From contig NZ_CP108036.1 in assembly GCF_036170895.1 (NCBI RefSeq), positions 7,723,501 through 7,787,500 of the forward strand: a stretch of DNA of 64,000 nucleotides, in the 5' to 3' direction. The notes below the pieces were generated by a model that searched no databases, had not been told where the DNA came from, and saw nothing but the letters and a program-made list of their open reading frames with translations. Source of the stretch: Streptomyces erythrochromogenes (GTDB lineage: Bacteria; Actinomycetota; Actinomycetes; Streptomycetales; Streptomycetaceae). Made by a program: the position numbers and the translations under genes. Shown here one piece after another: positions 35,085 to 44,090 of this stretch. Position 1 is the stretch's first letter. Each line of letters opens with the position of its first letter.

Positions 35085-38055
35085 CGCCGACCCCGCGGCC
35101 CGCGACCGGCAGCAACTCCAGCGGGAACTGCTGCGCCGCGCCCGCGCCGGAACGGCCCGGCGCACCACGGCCGAGCCCACCGCCGCCGACGCCGCTGCCG
35201 GCGCCGCGGGCGCGGGCCGGGACGGCCACCTCCCGCAGGCCGCAGCGGTCCCCCTCTCACGCGCCCAGCGCCGCATGTGGCTGATGGAGCGGCTCGGCGG
35301 CGCGGGCGACTCGTACCACGTACCGTTCGCCACCCGTGTGCGCGGACCGTTCGACGTGGCCGCGTTCGCCACCGCCCTCACCTCACTGGTGGCCCGGCAC
35401 GCCATCCTGCGCACCCGCTACGCGGAGCACGAGGGCGAGCCCCACCAGGAGGTGCTCCCGACGCCGCACACGGTCCCCGTCCACGTCGTCGACACCGACG
35501 CGGCGCACGCCGCTGCGCTGCTGCGGCGCGAGACGGCCCGGCCGTTCGACCTCGCGGCAGGCGAGGCCGTGCGGGCGCTGGTCCTGCGCCATGGCCCGCA
35601 GGACCACACCCTGCTGCTGACGTTCCACCACATCGCCATGGACGGAGCCTCGCTGGAGACCGTGGCGGGCGAACTCGCGGTCCTCTACACGGCGGCCACC
35701 GACGGAACGAGCCCGCACTCGCTCGCGGCAGCCCCGCAGTACGCCGACCACGCGCGCCGCGAACACGACGACCTGCCCGGCTTCGAGACGGAACTGAAGC
35801 ACTGGGGCGACCTGTTGGCCGATGCCGCCCCACCGCGCCTTCCCCGGCCGGCGCGGGCGGAGCCGCACGCGGCCGGGCGTCCCGCGGCCGCGCGCAGCGT
35901 GCCCCTCGCGCCCACCGTCCCCGAGGCCCTGCGGGCGCTGGGCGCACAGCGGCAGGCCACGCTCTTCGCGGTGTCCCTCACCGCGGCCTTCGCCGCACTG
36001 CACCGCCTCACCGGCGACGACGACCTCGTCATCGGCGTGGCCGGCACCCACCGCAGCGGAACCGCCATGCGCGGCCTCGTCGGCCTGTGCGTCAACACCC
36101 TGCCCGTACGCGTGGACGTCTCCGGCGCCCCGTCCTTCGCCCAACTGCTGCGACGCGTGAACGACGCGCTCCTCGGAGCCCAGCGCCACCGGCACATCCC
36201 CTTCGACCTGGTCCTCGAACGCCTCGGCGGCGGGGCACGCGGCGCCGACGGCACCGCGCTGGTCCGCGTCACCTCGGACGTCCTCGGCGAGCCGACGGTC
36301 CTCCGACTGCCGGGCACGTCGGCCGAGTACGTCGACGTACCCTCCGACGGCGCGAAGTTCACCCTGTCGTACGGCCTGGGGCTGGGCGACGCCGATCGGC
36401 CCGAGGCCCTCGTCCAGTACGACGCGAACGCCCTGGACGACACCGTGGCCGAGGCGGCCGTGCGGGACTTCGCGGCCCTCCTCCACGCGCTGGCGGCGGA
36501 CCCGGAGCTCGCCCTGGGCGAGCTTCCCCTTCCCGACGGCGAGGGCGCCTCGCACGGCGATCCGGACCCCGGCGCCCGGGACGACGCCGCCCCTGAAGGC
36601 GACGGGCACCCGGCCGCGCAGGCCCTGCGCGCCCACCCGAAGGTCGCCGACGCCGTGGTGGTCCGGCCCGCGCAGGGGCCGCCCGTGGCCTACGCCGTCC
36701 TCCACGACAGCACGGGCCCGTCCGGTCACGAACTGCTGGGCCTGCTGCGCCGGTCGCTCGCCCCCGAGGCCGTACCCGCGGCGGTCACGCTCCTCGACGC
36801 GCTGCCGCGCACGGCCGCCGGGCCGCTCGACCCCGCACGGCTGCCCGGGCTGTCCGCGCCGAGCGCCCCGACCGGCCCCCGGGCCGAATCCGTCACGGAG
36901 ACCTTCACCGCCGTACTCGGTGTCCGGCCGTCACCGGACGACGACTTCTTCGCCCTCGGCGGCCATTCCCTCAAGGCCGTTCAGCTCGCCGAACGGCTGC
37001 GTACGGACCTCGGGCTGCCGCTCACGGGCCTCGACGTACTCCAGGCCCGCACCCCCCGGGCGCTGACCGCCCTCCTCGACGAACGGGCGGCACGGCAGAG
37101 CGCCGCGAAGGCAGCGAGCAGGCCTGCCCCCCGCTCCCGGGACATCCGCCCTGGCACGGTGCTGGTCACCGGAGCGACGGGCGGCGTGGGCGCGTACGTC
37201 GTACGGGAACTCGCCGCCCAGGGGCGCCCCGTGCTGGCGCTGGCCCGGCCCGAGTCCGCCCATCTGATCGCCACCGAGGGCGTCGACGTCATCGAGGGCG
37301 ACCTCTGCGACCTCGCCGGACTGCGGGACGCCGTCGCACAGGCCGACGCGGTCGTCCACGCCGCCTGCACCTTCACCCGGCACGACGTGGACCTCGCGGC
37401 GATGGAGGCGATGGTCGACGCCTGGCGGCGCGGACCGTTCGTCTTCGTCAGCAGCGTCGACGCCTACGGGCACCCCGGCACGGACCGGGTCGCCGAGGAG
37501 GCGCCGCCCCACGAGCCGGTCAGCCCGTACGGGCAGGCCAAGCTCGACTGCGAGGCCATGGTGCTGCGCGCCGCGGGGACCGAGGGACGCGGGGGCGCGA
37601 GCGCCGTGCGGTCACCGATCGTCTGGGGCGCGCACGACCGGCTGCGCGAGCAGCTGCGCTGGGGCGCCATCGGGACCCTGTACCAGTCCGCCCGCCAGGG
37701 CCGGCCGATCGAACTGCCGCGTCCCGGCACCGGCGGACACGACTGGTACGGAGCCGCCTGGGTGCACGCGGCCGCCCTGGCACGGGCGGTGACCGAGTGC
37801 CTGGACCGGCCCGTGCACGGAGTCGCCAACGCGTGCAGCGGCCACGTCTCGTGGCGTGACCTCGCCCAGGACCTCACGGAACTGCTCGGCACCCGGCCGG
37901 CCTTCCACGAGAGCGGAACCGTCCCCCGCGACCTGGACCACCGCTGGCACTACGACAGCGCCCGCCTGGCCCGCCCTCTCCGCCCCCGGCCGGGAGAGGA
38001 CCGCCGGACGGTACTGGCAGAGATGATCGGCCCCATGGCAGCGGGCAACGCCTGA
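35074..38055 (+). CDS. Terminal NRPS protein C-(A remnant)-T-SDR
   Basis: 993 residues. C domain at about 55-490 with intact HHIAMDG (185-191). Next, about 510-590, comes only the C-terminal subdomain of an A domain (P-K-V-A-D-A-V-V-V, then LLRRSLAPEAVPAAVTLLDALP). The large A-domain core with motifs A1-A7 is absent. Carrier Ser632 in LGGHSLK. From about 695 an extended SDR: T-G-A-T-G-G-V-G (699-706) and Y819-x3-Lys823. This resembles NAD-dependent epimerase/dehydratases more than classic thioester reductase domains. Probably the release module, with its carrier loaded in trans. Confidence 0.93.
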   Translation: MPTDADPAARDRQQLQRELLRRARAGTARRTTAEPTAADAAAGAAGAGRDGHLPQAAAVPLSRAQRRMWLMERLGGAGDSYHVPFATRVRGPFDVAAFATALTSLVARHAILRTRYAEHEGEPHQEVLPTPHTVPVHVVDTDAAHAAALLRRETARPFDLAAGEAVRALVLRHGPQDHTLLLTFHHIAMDGASLETVAGELAVLYTAATDGTSPHSLAAAPQYADHARREHDDLPGFETELKHWGDLLADAAPPRLPRPARAEPHAAGRPAAARSVPLAPTVPEALRALGAQRQATLFAVSLTAAFAALHRLTGDDDLVIGVAGTHRSGTAMRGLVGLCVNTLPVRVDVSGAPSFAQLLRRVNDALLGAQRHRHIPFDLVLERLGGGARGADGTALVRVTSDVLGEPTVLRLPGTSAEYVDVPSDGAKFTLSYGLGLGDADRPEALVQYDANALDDTVAEAAVRDFAALLHALAADPELALGELPLPDGEGASHGDPDPGARDDAAPEGDGHPAAQALRAHPKVADAVVVRPAQGPPVAYAVLHDSTGPSGHELLGLLRRSLAPEAVPAAVTLLDALPRTAAGPLDPARLPGLSAPSAPTGPRAESVTETFTAVLGVRPSPDDDFFALGGHSLKAVQLAERLRTDLGLPLTGLDVLQARTPRALTALLDERAARQSAAKAASRPAPRSRDIRPGTVLVTGATGGVGAYVVRELAAQGRPVLALARPESAHLIATEGVDVIEGDLCDLAGLRDAVAQADAVVHAACTFTRHDVDLAAMEAMVDAWRRGPFVFVSSVDAYGHPGTDRVAEEAPPHEPVSPYGQAKLDCEAMVLRAAGTEGRGGASAVRSPIVWGAHDRLREQLRWGAIGTLYQSARQGRPIELPRPGTGGHDWYGAAWVHAAALARAVTECLDRPVHGVANACSGHVSWRDLAQDLTELLGTRPAFHESGTVPRDLDHRWHYDSARLARPLRPRPGEDRRTVLAEMIGPMAAGNA

Positions 38056-38057
38056 CA

Positions 38058-38104
38058 CCCCTGCCGCACCCGGAGCCCCGTACGAGGCTCCGGGCGCGGC
38101 AGGG
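38058..38104. terminator. Strong hairpin between NRPS cluster and rph
   Basis: Arms of about 19 bp (CCCTGCCGC-A-CCCGGAGCC with one mismatch) with a short CGTACG-containing loop, between convergent genes. Confidence 0.8.
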
Positions 38105-38142
38105 TCGCCTCCCGTCCCCGGCGCGGTCGCGGGGTGGCGCGG

Positions 38143-40746
38143 TCAGGGCAGGATCTCGACGTACCCGTCGGTGCCGTGCACCCGGATCCGCTGCCCGTCC
38201 CGGATCGTCCGGGTGGCGTGCTCCACGCCCACGACGGCCGGCAGCCCGTATTCACGGGCGATCACCGCACCATGGGTCATCAGGCCGCCCACCTCCGTCA
38301 CCAGACCCGCGACCCCGAGGAACAGCGGCGACCAGCTGGGGTCCGTGAAGGCCGTCACCAGGATGTCGCCCGCTTCGAGGTCGGCCTCCGACAGGTCCAG
38401 GATGACGCGGGCCCTTCCCTCGACGGTCCCGGCGGAGACCGGTACGCCGACCAGGGCGCCGGCCGGGACGTCGTCGCGCCGGTACGCCCCGGAGAGGGCC
38501 TCGCCGTCCGAGGTGAGCACGCGGGGCGGTGTGAGCGCGTGGTACGCCGCGAACGCCTCCTTGCGCCGCCGGATCAGCTCCGGGTCCGCCGGCCGCCGGT
38601 CGCGCACGACGTCGTGGAACTCCTGGAAGGTGAGGTAGAAGACGTCCTCCGCCTCGGCGACCGCACCCGCGCGCACGAGGCGCCCCGCCTCCTCCAGCAG
38701 GGCCCGCTTGTAGACGAAGTAGCGGCTGATGATGCCGTACTTGGGATACTCCCGGTACCCGATGAAGGTCCGGACCCGGTCGATCATCCGCTTGGTCTCG
38801 TCGGCCTTGCGGTCCCCGTCCGGCAGGTCCCGCAAGCGCGACAGCACGTCCTGTTCCTTCTCCCGCGCCTTCTGCCTGCCCTGCTCGAACCGCCGCCGGG
38901 CGGCGCCCGGTTCGAAGTTCCGCACGTTGTCGAGGAGTACGGGCACCAGCGTTGCGGGGCGCTCGCGCCAGCGCGGCCGGGTGATGTCGATCTCGCCGAC
39001 GCAGCGCATGCCGTACCGGTCGAGGTAGGCCTCGATGGCGTCGCGCGCCTCGGACCCGCCCGGAAGCTTCGCCAGCTCGTCCAGGAAGCCGTCGTCCTCG
39101 ACGCCCTGCAGGAACGCCACCACCTCCGTGTGGGGGCGGATCACGTCCGCGACGTCGAGCAGCGCCAGGCCCATCTCCGAGGTGATGTTGTCGGGGGCGG
39201 ACAGCGTGAGCGTGTCGGCGGCGTTCTTCTCGCCCAGCCACTCCTGCAGCTTCTCGCCCAGCCACCACGTGGCATCCATCCCCGCCATGACCGCCTGCAT
39301 GCTCAGCCGATCACCGAGCACCCGCTTGTGCTCCTCGAAGGCCTCCAGAAGGAAGTCGAAGAGCGCCGGTCCGGACTTCGTCCGGATGTCGCGCTCCAGC
39401 GCGGCGATCGACTCCCGGCTGCGCTCGATCAGGTCGGTGACGATACCCGGATCGGTCTCGATCGGGGCGGGCGCCGCACCACCGGCCGGTGGCACGACGG
39501 GAGCGGGGTCCGGGAGCGACGGGACGAAGCCGTCGCGGTCGAGGACCGTCTCCAGAGCATCCCTCACCAGCGGATCCGCCTTCCCGAGGGCCTCCAGGAG
39601 ACCGGCGCGGCTCGCGGGCGAGGCCAGGCGCGGGGTGACATCGACGAACAGCCTGCCGCCGGCCTCGTGCATCGGCACCATGGCGGTCAACTGCCACATC
39701 GAGAACCCCAGCGGCCTCATGGGGTCGGTCATCATCTGCCCATGGCCGACGGAGACGTAGACGTGGTTGTCCCGGTCACCGGTTTCGGGAACGGGGAACA
39801 GCGTCGTGATCGGCCTGCTCTGAACGATCTGGAAGCCGTCGTCGACCAGACACCACTCGATGTCCTGCGGGCAGCCGAAGTGCGCTTCGATGCGCCGCCC
39901 GAGCTGCACGAGCCGTACGGCCTGCGCATCCGTCAGCGCAGGCTGCTCCTGCCGCCCCGCCTCGACCGACACCTCCTGCGTACCGCCGTCCGGCAGGGCG
40001 TGCACGGCAAGCCGCTTGGCGGCGATGGCCCTGGCCACGACCTCCCCGTCCCGCACCGTGAACACGTCCGGGTTCACCAGCCCGGAGACCAGGGCCTCAC
40101 CGAGGCCGAAGCCGGCGTCCACGGTGGCGGTCTTCCGGTCGCCCGTGACCGGGTGGGCCGTGAACAGGATGCCGGACGCGTGCGAGAAGGCCATCCGCTG
40201 CACGACCACGGCCATGTGGACCGCGTGGTGGTCGATGCCGTTCCGCCCGCGGTACGTCACGGCCCGTTCGGTGAACAGCGAGGCCCAGCACCGGCTGACG
40301 TGCCGCAGGACCGCCGCAGGACCCACGACGTTGAGGTAGGTGTCCTGCTGGCCGGCGAAGGAGGCCGTCGGCAGGTCCTCCGCCGTCGCGCTGGACCGGA
40401 CGGCGTAGGCAGCCTGTTCGCCGTGTCGGGCGAGCGCCCCGGTGATCGCCGCCGCGAGATCGTCCGGGACGGAGACGGCCTCGATGGTGTTTCGGATCCG
40501 AGCGCTGAGGGTGCGGACCGCCTCCCGGTCGTCCGGGTCCACCCGTGACAACCGGCCGAGCAGGGCATCCAGCGACGGAGCCCCCGCCATGGCCCGCCGG
40601 AAGGCTTCCGTGGTCACGCAGAAGCCGGGCGGCACCCGGACGCCTTCGATCCGTGACAGCCCGCCCAGGTGTGCCCCCTTGCCGCCGACGACCGAGACCT
40701 GCGTCTCGTCGGCCTCCTGGAGATCCAACACGTACGGCTCTTGCAC
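38143..40746 (-). CDS. rph: Rifamycin phosphotransferase
   Basis: 867 residues from the GTG at 40746, preceded by GAGGGGG. This start places the swivelling catalytic His at residue 825 (GGLMTHGAVIAREYG), the number used for characterised Rph enzymes. The N-terminal ATP-grasp part has V-G-G-K-G-A-H-L-G-G-L and A-V-R-S-S-A-T-A-E-D-L-P-T-A-S-F-A-G-Q-Q-D-T-Y-L; the rifamycin-binding domain lies in the middle. It uses ATP to phosphorylate rifamycins and water, inactivating the antibiotic. A perfect RAE lies about 100 bp upstream, supporting the assignment over PEP synthase. Confidence 0.93.
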   Translation of the reverse strand: MQEPYVLDLQEADETQVSVVGGKGAHLGGLSRIEGVRVPPGFCVTTEAFRRAMAGAPSLDALLGRLSRVDPDDREAVRTLSARIRNTIEAVSVPDDLAAAITGALARHGEQAAYAVRSSATAEDLPTASFAGQQDTYLNVVGPAAVLRHVSRCWASLFTERAVTYRGRNGIDHHAVHMAVVVQRMAFSHASGILFTAHPVTGDRKTATVDAGFGLGEALVSGLVNPDVFTVRDGEVVARAIAAKRLAVHALPDGGTQEVSVEAGRQEQPALTDAQAVRLVQLGRRIEAHFGCPQDIEWCLVDDGFQIVQSRPITTLFPVPETGDRDNHVYVSVGHGQMMTDPMRPLGFSMWQLTAMVPMHEAGGRLFVDVTPRLASPASRAGLLEALGKADPLVRDALETVLDRDGFVPSLPDPAPVVPPAGGAAPAPIETDPGIVTDLIERSRESIAALERDIRTKSGPALFDFLLEAFEEHKRVLGDRLSMQAVMAGMDATWWLGEKLQEWLGEKNAADTLTLSAPDNITSEMGLALLDVADVIRPHTEVVAFLQGVEDDGFLDELAKLPGGSEARDAIEAYLDRYGMRCVGEIDITRPRWRERPATLVPVLLDNVRNFEPGAARRRFEQGRQKAREKEQDVLSRLRDLPDGDRKADETKRMIDRVRTFIGYREYPKYGIISRYFVYKRALLEEAGRLVRAGAVAEAEDVFYLTFQEFHDVVRDRRPADPELIRRRKEAFAAYHALTPPRVLTSDGEALSGAYRRDDVPAGALVGVPVSAGTVEGRARVILDLSEADLEAGDILVTAFTDPSWSPLFLGVAGLVTEVGGLMTHGAVIAREYGLPAVVGVEHATRTIRDGQRIRVHGTDGYVEILP

Positions 40747-40847
40747 TGCGGCCCCCTCGACGTGCATGTACTCGTCCCGCTCATCCCGCACTTGCAATCC
40801 CCGTTTCCGCAGGTTGTGGCTTCGATCGGCGATTCTGCTCCATGCCC

Positions 40848-40867
40848 GGGGCCTTGCGGCAAGCCCC
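40848..40867 (-). promoter_or_regulatory. Rifamycin-associated element (RAE)
   Basis: The sequence GGGGCTTGCCGCAAGGCCCC on the minus strand is a perfect 20-bp palindrome of the RAE type found upstream of rifamycin-inactivating genes. It sits about 100 bp from the rph start. A plausible minus-strand -10 (CAGAAT) lies at 40838-40833. Confidence 0.9.
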
Positions 40868-40882
40868 CCGGCGCGCTATAAG
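40854..40882 (+). promoter_or_regulatory. Plus-strand promoter overlapping the RAE
   Basis: TTGCGG (40854-40859), a 17-base spacer and TATAAG (40877-40882) form a good housekeeping promoter whose -35 box is inside the RAE. It fires into the adjoining inverted repeat and the TetR remnant. Confidence 0.55.
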
Positions 40883-40890
40883 TTGAGAGT

Positions 40891-40914
40891 GGCAAGGAGA
40901 GCGTTCTCCTTGCC
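40891..40914. promoter_or_regulatory. TetR-type operator, 10-bp inverted repeat
   Basis: GGCAAGGAGA and TCTCCTTGCC are separated by GCGT, directly downstream of the plus-strand -10 box. The geometry is that of a TetR operator. The nearby TetR gene has lost its DNA-binding half. Confidence 0.6.
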
Positions 40915-41064
40915 TTCGTCGTTTCCGGTGGAGACGGTGGAGGTCGGCCAGGGGGTGCGCGAGCGGACGGCTGGCGTGGGCCGCGCCCGCGGCGCCGGCG
41001 AACTGGGCCCGGACCGGCAGCAGATGCCCGATCAGCATGGCCGCGGCGCTCGTGTCGCGCTCGC

Positions 41065-41580
41065 GTGCGTCCGGCGCCTTGCCGCGCGCAGCCGCCCCCG
41101 GCCGCCGGCGTTCGACGCCCGCATGCGCAGGTGATGCGTGCGATCGCCGACACCCTCCGCGCGGCCTCCGCCGCCGGCGCGGACCTGGCCGGGCTGGCGC
41201 ACGCCCTGCGCGACTGGGCCCTGGCGGACCCCCAGCGGTACTTCCTGATCTACGGCACTCCCGTCCCCGGACACCGCGCCCCCGAGGACACCACCGCCAT
41301 CTCCGCCGAGATCATGACCACTCTGCTCGACGCCTGCGCGACCTCGGCCCCCACCGGTGGCGGGACCGCGTTGGCCGCCCATCTGGCGGAGCATCGCGGC
41401 TGGGCGGGCGGCCATACCGCCCAGCCTCCGGCCCTCCACCGCTTCCTGGCCTTCTGGACCCGCCTGCACGGCGCCCTGTCCCTGGAACTCGCCGCCCACC
41501 TCGCCGCGATGGGCTTCGACCCCGCGATGCTCTTCGCCGCCGAACTCGACGGCCTCTGCGACGGCCGGTCACATCGCTGA
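41065..41580 (+). pseudogene. TetR (WHG-domain) regulator lacking its HTH
   Basis: From about residue 25 this is the C-terminal ligand domain of TetR_C_13/WHG proteins: L-A-H-A-L-R-D-W-A-L-A-D-P-Q-R-Y-F-L-I-Y-G-T-P-V-P-G, then F-W-T-R-L-H-G-A-L-S-L-E-L and M-G-F-D-P-A-M-L-F. The N-terminal 50-60 residues that would form the DNA-binding HTH are not found upstream in any frame. The gene is N-terminally deleted. Confidence 0.8.
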
Positions 41581-42016
41581 CCTGGGGCGGCCGGTGGAGC
41601 GGTGTGCGTCGCCGTGGCCGCGCTCCGCCGTTCACGCCCAGAACTGACCCTCGTACCATCGCCCTCCCGGGCGAACCGGGCGGACTATTCGCGCGGCATA
41701 GGTAGAGGGGCGTGTTTCGGCCGAGTTCACCCGGATCGAATCTGCCGTGAATGAACAGGAATGCAAGACTCCTGCTATTGAATGATCATATCTCGGATGC
41801 GTTGAGCATCATGCGCCTCACGGGTTCGCCGGTCCTTCCCCCGTCACGCGGCCGAAGAGAGTCCACCCGGGACAAAAGTAGGCGGCATTGCGTCCTTACG
41901 CCTGCCTGCCGGATATTTCCATCCTTTTTTCTGCCATTTCTGCAAGATCTCTCTCTAGCCTCTTGATTGCGCCGGAGTAGTGGCTTCCGGCGAAACCTAT
42001 CTCCTCGGAGGAAAAG
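41581..42016. other. AT-richer intergenic region before a secreted-protein gene
   Basis: No gene supported. The region from 41740 is unusually AT-rich, with a T-run at 41924-41930 and GGACAAAAGTAGG at 41871. It probably contains the promoter and leader of the small secreted protein at 42017. Confidence 0.5.
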
Positions 42017-42298
42017 ATGAAGGGATCCCTGCGCGCCCGCATCGCGAGCGTGGCCGTCGGTGCTCTGGCCCTCGGCGGCTTCGCCGTCGTCTCGGCCCCG
42101 GCCGCCCAGGCCGCGCCGAGCGACTGCACCACCTACCTCGCCGCCTTCGGCTTCTCCAGCACCGACATCAACCTCGCCTGCACGATCGGCGGCTCCGGCC
42201 TGCCGGCCGACTCGGCGCTGTGTCGGCTGCTCCTCACGAGCGTCTCGGCGGTCCCGCCGGCGCTGGCACAGACGGCGTGCTCGCTCGCCAAGGTGTGA
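42017..42298 (+). CDS. Small secreted cysteine-containing protein
   Basis: 93 residues. GGAGGAAA lies directly before the ATG. Signal peptide to A-Q-A (residues 1-32). The mature 61 residues have four Cys (S-D-C-T, L-A-C-T, A-L-C-R, T-A-C-S), probably two disulfides, with helices between. A long leader and a strong terminator suggest it is well expressed. Family not recognised. Confidence 0.8.
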   Translation: MKGSLRARIASVAVGALALGGFAVVSAPAAQAAPSDCTTYLAAFGFSSTDINLACTIGGSGLPADSALCRLLLTSVSAVPPALAQTACSLAKV

Positions 42299-42335
42299 CC
42301 CGCGACTGACCTGAGCTGAACAGTCGCAATCCCGG

Positions 42336-42378
42336 CGCTCCGGGAAGACGCCCGAAACGTCTTCCCGGAGCGTCTTTT
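42336..42378 (+). terminator. Intrinsic terminator
   Basis: Perfect 15-bp arms (CGCTCCGGGAAGACG and complement), loop CCCGAAA, followed by TCTTTT. Confidence 0.92.
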
Positions 42379-42437
42379 GATGCTCCCCCTCGCGGGGTCC
42401 TCTGTGCAACCTTCCTGCGGCCGCGTCTCACACTGCA

Positions 42438-42683
42438 TTACGGTTGTCTGTTGCCGTGCTGCCAGAGGACGTGGATGACGCGGATTACCGCGAGAACTCC
42501 GGCAATCGCAGCCCCGGCGACCACGAGGAACTTCTCGACCGCCGCGGGCAGGTGCCAGACCGCGGCCGGTCCGGCGATCGTCGCGAACACGACGGCGCCG
42601 AGGAACAACGCGCTCAGCAGCGCATATCCGATCTCAACCGTCATCTCGTCCCGGTCGGCCTGGCTCCGTCGCCTCGTCGTCAT
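42438..42683 (-). CDS. Small membrane protein, DUF6332-like
   Basis: 81 residues: a charged N-terminus (MTTRRRSQADRDEMTVEIGY) followed by two helices (ALLSALFLGAVVFATIAGPAAVW and FLVVAGAAIAGVLAVIRVIHVLW). This pattern is that of the DUF6332 family of streptomycetes. Function unknown. Confidence 0.78.
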   Translation of the reverse strand: MTTRRRSQADRDEMTVEIGYALLSALFLGAVVFATIAGPAAVWHLPAAVEKFLVVAGAAIAGVLAVIRVIHVLWQHGNRQP

Positions 42684-42818
42684 GGTTCAAGGATCGCACC
42701 TGGGTCCGGACGGGCGGCGGTCGGGCCGCAGGGCGGTGTCGCATCCGTGTCCGGGTGATACGCGGAACACAGTGAAGGAGCGGCACGCGCCGCACCGACA
42801 TGTGAGAGAGGTGGTCGT

Positions 42819-44060
42819 ATGTCCCGAGCCCTGGACGCGACGGACGTGCTGGTCGTCGGGGCCGGAGTCGCCGGGCTGGCGTGCGCCCGGGATCTGCTGG
42901 CGGCCGGCGTGAGCGTACGGGTGGTGGAGGCGGGCGACGCGGTCGGCGGCCGCATGCGTTCGGACCGGATCGGGGGCTACGTCGTGGATCGGGGGTTCCA
43001 GGTGTTCAACACCGCCTACCCCCAGGTCCGGCGCAGGTTCGACCTGAAGGAGCTCCGACTGCGGCCCTTCACACCGGGCTTCCTCGTCCACACCCCGACC
43101 GGCAGGCTCAACTTCAGCGATCCCACCCGCCGGCCGCGCACGCTTCCCGAACTGCTTTCGGGCCGTCTCGCCGGCCCGCGTGACCTGGCCGCCCTCGGCC
43201 TGCTGTCCGCCCGTGACATGCTGCTGCCCCCCGGCCGGCTCAAACGACGCCCGGACACCACCGCCCGCACCGCGTTCGCCGACGCGGGGATCTCCGAAGC
43301 GTTCGTCGAGAGGTTCTTCCGCCCCTTCGTGTCGGGGGTCTTCCTGGAGGACGAACTGGAGACTTCCGCCCGGGTGTTCCACCTGGTGTGGCGGAGCATG
43401 CTGCGCGGAACCATCTGCCTGCCGACCGAGGGCATCGGGGTGGTCCCACGGGCCCTCGCGGCCGGCCTGCCCGAGGGCGCCGTACGGCTGGAGACTCCGG
43501 CGGCAGGGCTCACGGACGACGGCGTGCTCACCACCGGGGGACAGGAGATCCCGGCGCGCGCCGTCGTGGTCGCCACCGGCCCCGGGGCGGTTCCGGTACT
43601 GCTGCCCGAGGTGTCCCTGCCCGACTACCGGATCGTGACGACGTACTACCACGTCGCTCCGCGGTCCCCCCTCGGCGAGCCCACGCTGCTCGTGGACACC
43701 CGCCGCCGCTTCCTCAACACCTGTGTCCTCAGCGACGTCGTGCCCTCCTACGCCCCGCCCGGCCGCACGCTCGTCGCCACATCGGTCCTCGGCCGGGACG
43801 GGCAGGGCCGTGAACGCGAGCTCCGGGCCGCGCTCGGCGAGGCGTACGGAACCGGTACGGACGACTGGGACCTCCTCACCGTCCGCACCATCGAGGACGC
43901 ACTGCCCGCCATGCCCCCGCCGCAGCCGCTGACCCGCACCACGCGGGTGGCCCCGGGCCGGTACGTGTGCGGCGACCACCGCGCCACCGCCTCCGTCCAG
44001 GGCGCGTTGGCCTCCGGCGCGCGGGCCGCCCGCGAAGTGCTCCGCGACCTGCGCCGCTGA
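42819..44060 (+). CDS. FAD-dependent amine-oxidase-like oxidoreductase
   Basis: 413 residues. The dinucleotide motif V-V-G-A-G-V-A-G-L-A-C-A-R-D-L (13-27), V-V-E-A-G-D-A-V-G-G-R-M-R-S (36-49) and a C-terminal G-D-H-R-A-T-A-S-V-Q-G-A-L-A-S-G match the flavin amine oxidase / phytoene-desaturase-like superfamily. The substrate is unknown. It stands alone between unrelated genes. Confidence 0.9.
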   Translation: MSRALDATDVLVVGAGVAGLACARDLLAAGVSVRVVEAGDAVGGRMRSDRIGGYVVDRGFQVFNTAYPQVRRRFDLKELRLRPFTPGFLVHTPTGRLNFSDPTRRPRTLPELLSGRLAGPRDLAALGLLSARDMLLPPGRLKRRPDTTARTAFADAGISEAFVERFFRPFVSGVFLEDELETSARVFHLVWRSMLRGTICLPTEGIGVVPRALAAGLPEGAVRLETPAAGLTDDGVLTTGGQEIPARAVVVATGPGAVPVLLPEVSLPDYRIVTTYYHVAPRSPLGEPTLLVDTRRRFLNTCVLSDVVPSYAPPGRTLVATSVLGRDGQGRERELRAALGEAYGTGTDDWDLLTVRTIEDALPAMPPPQPLTRTTRVAPGRYVCGDHRATASVQGALASGARAAREVLRDLRR

Positions 44061-44090
44061 GAGGAGGCCAGGGCGGGGCGGGGGCAGGGG

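Noticed and set aside
38134..40548. 804-codon open frame on the plus strand
   Set aside because: Antisense to rph, which is conserved throughout and has a catalytic His at the expected number.
38143..40797. PEP synthase annotation for the rph gene
   Set aside because: Length, domain order (ATP-grasp first, His domain last) and the upstream RAE fit rifamycin phosphotransferase better.
40918..41064. Protein-like minus-strand segment beside the TetR remnant
   Set aside because: It looks hydrophobic in one frame but has no start signal, family match or sensible end, so it was left out.
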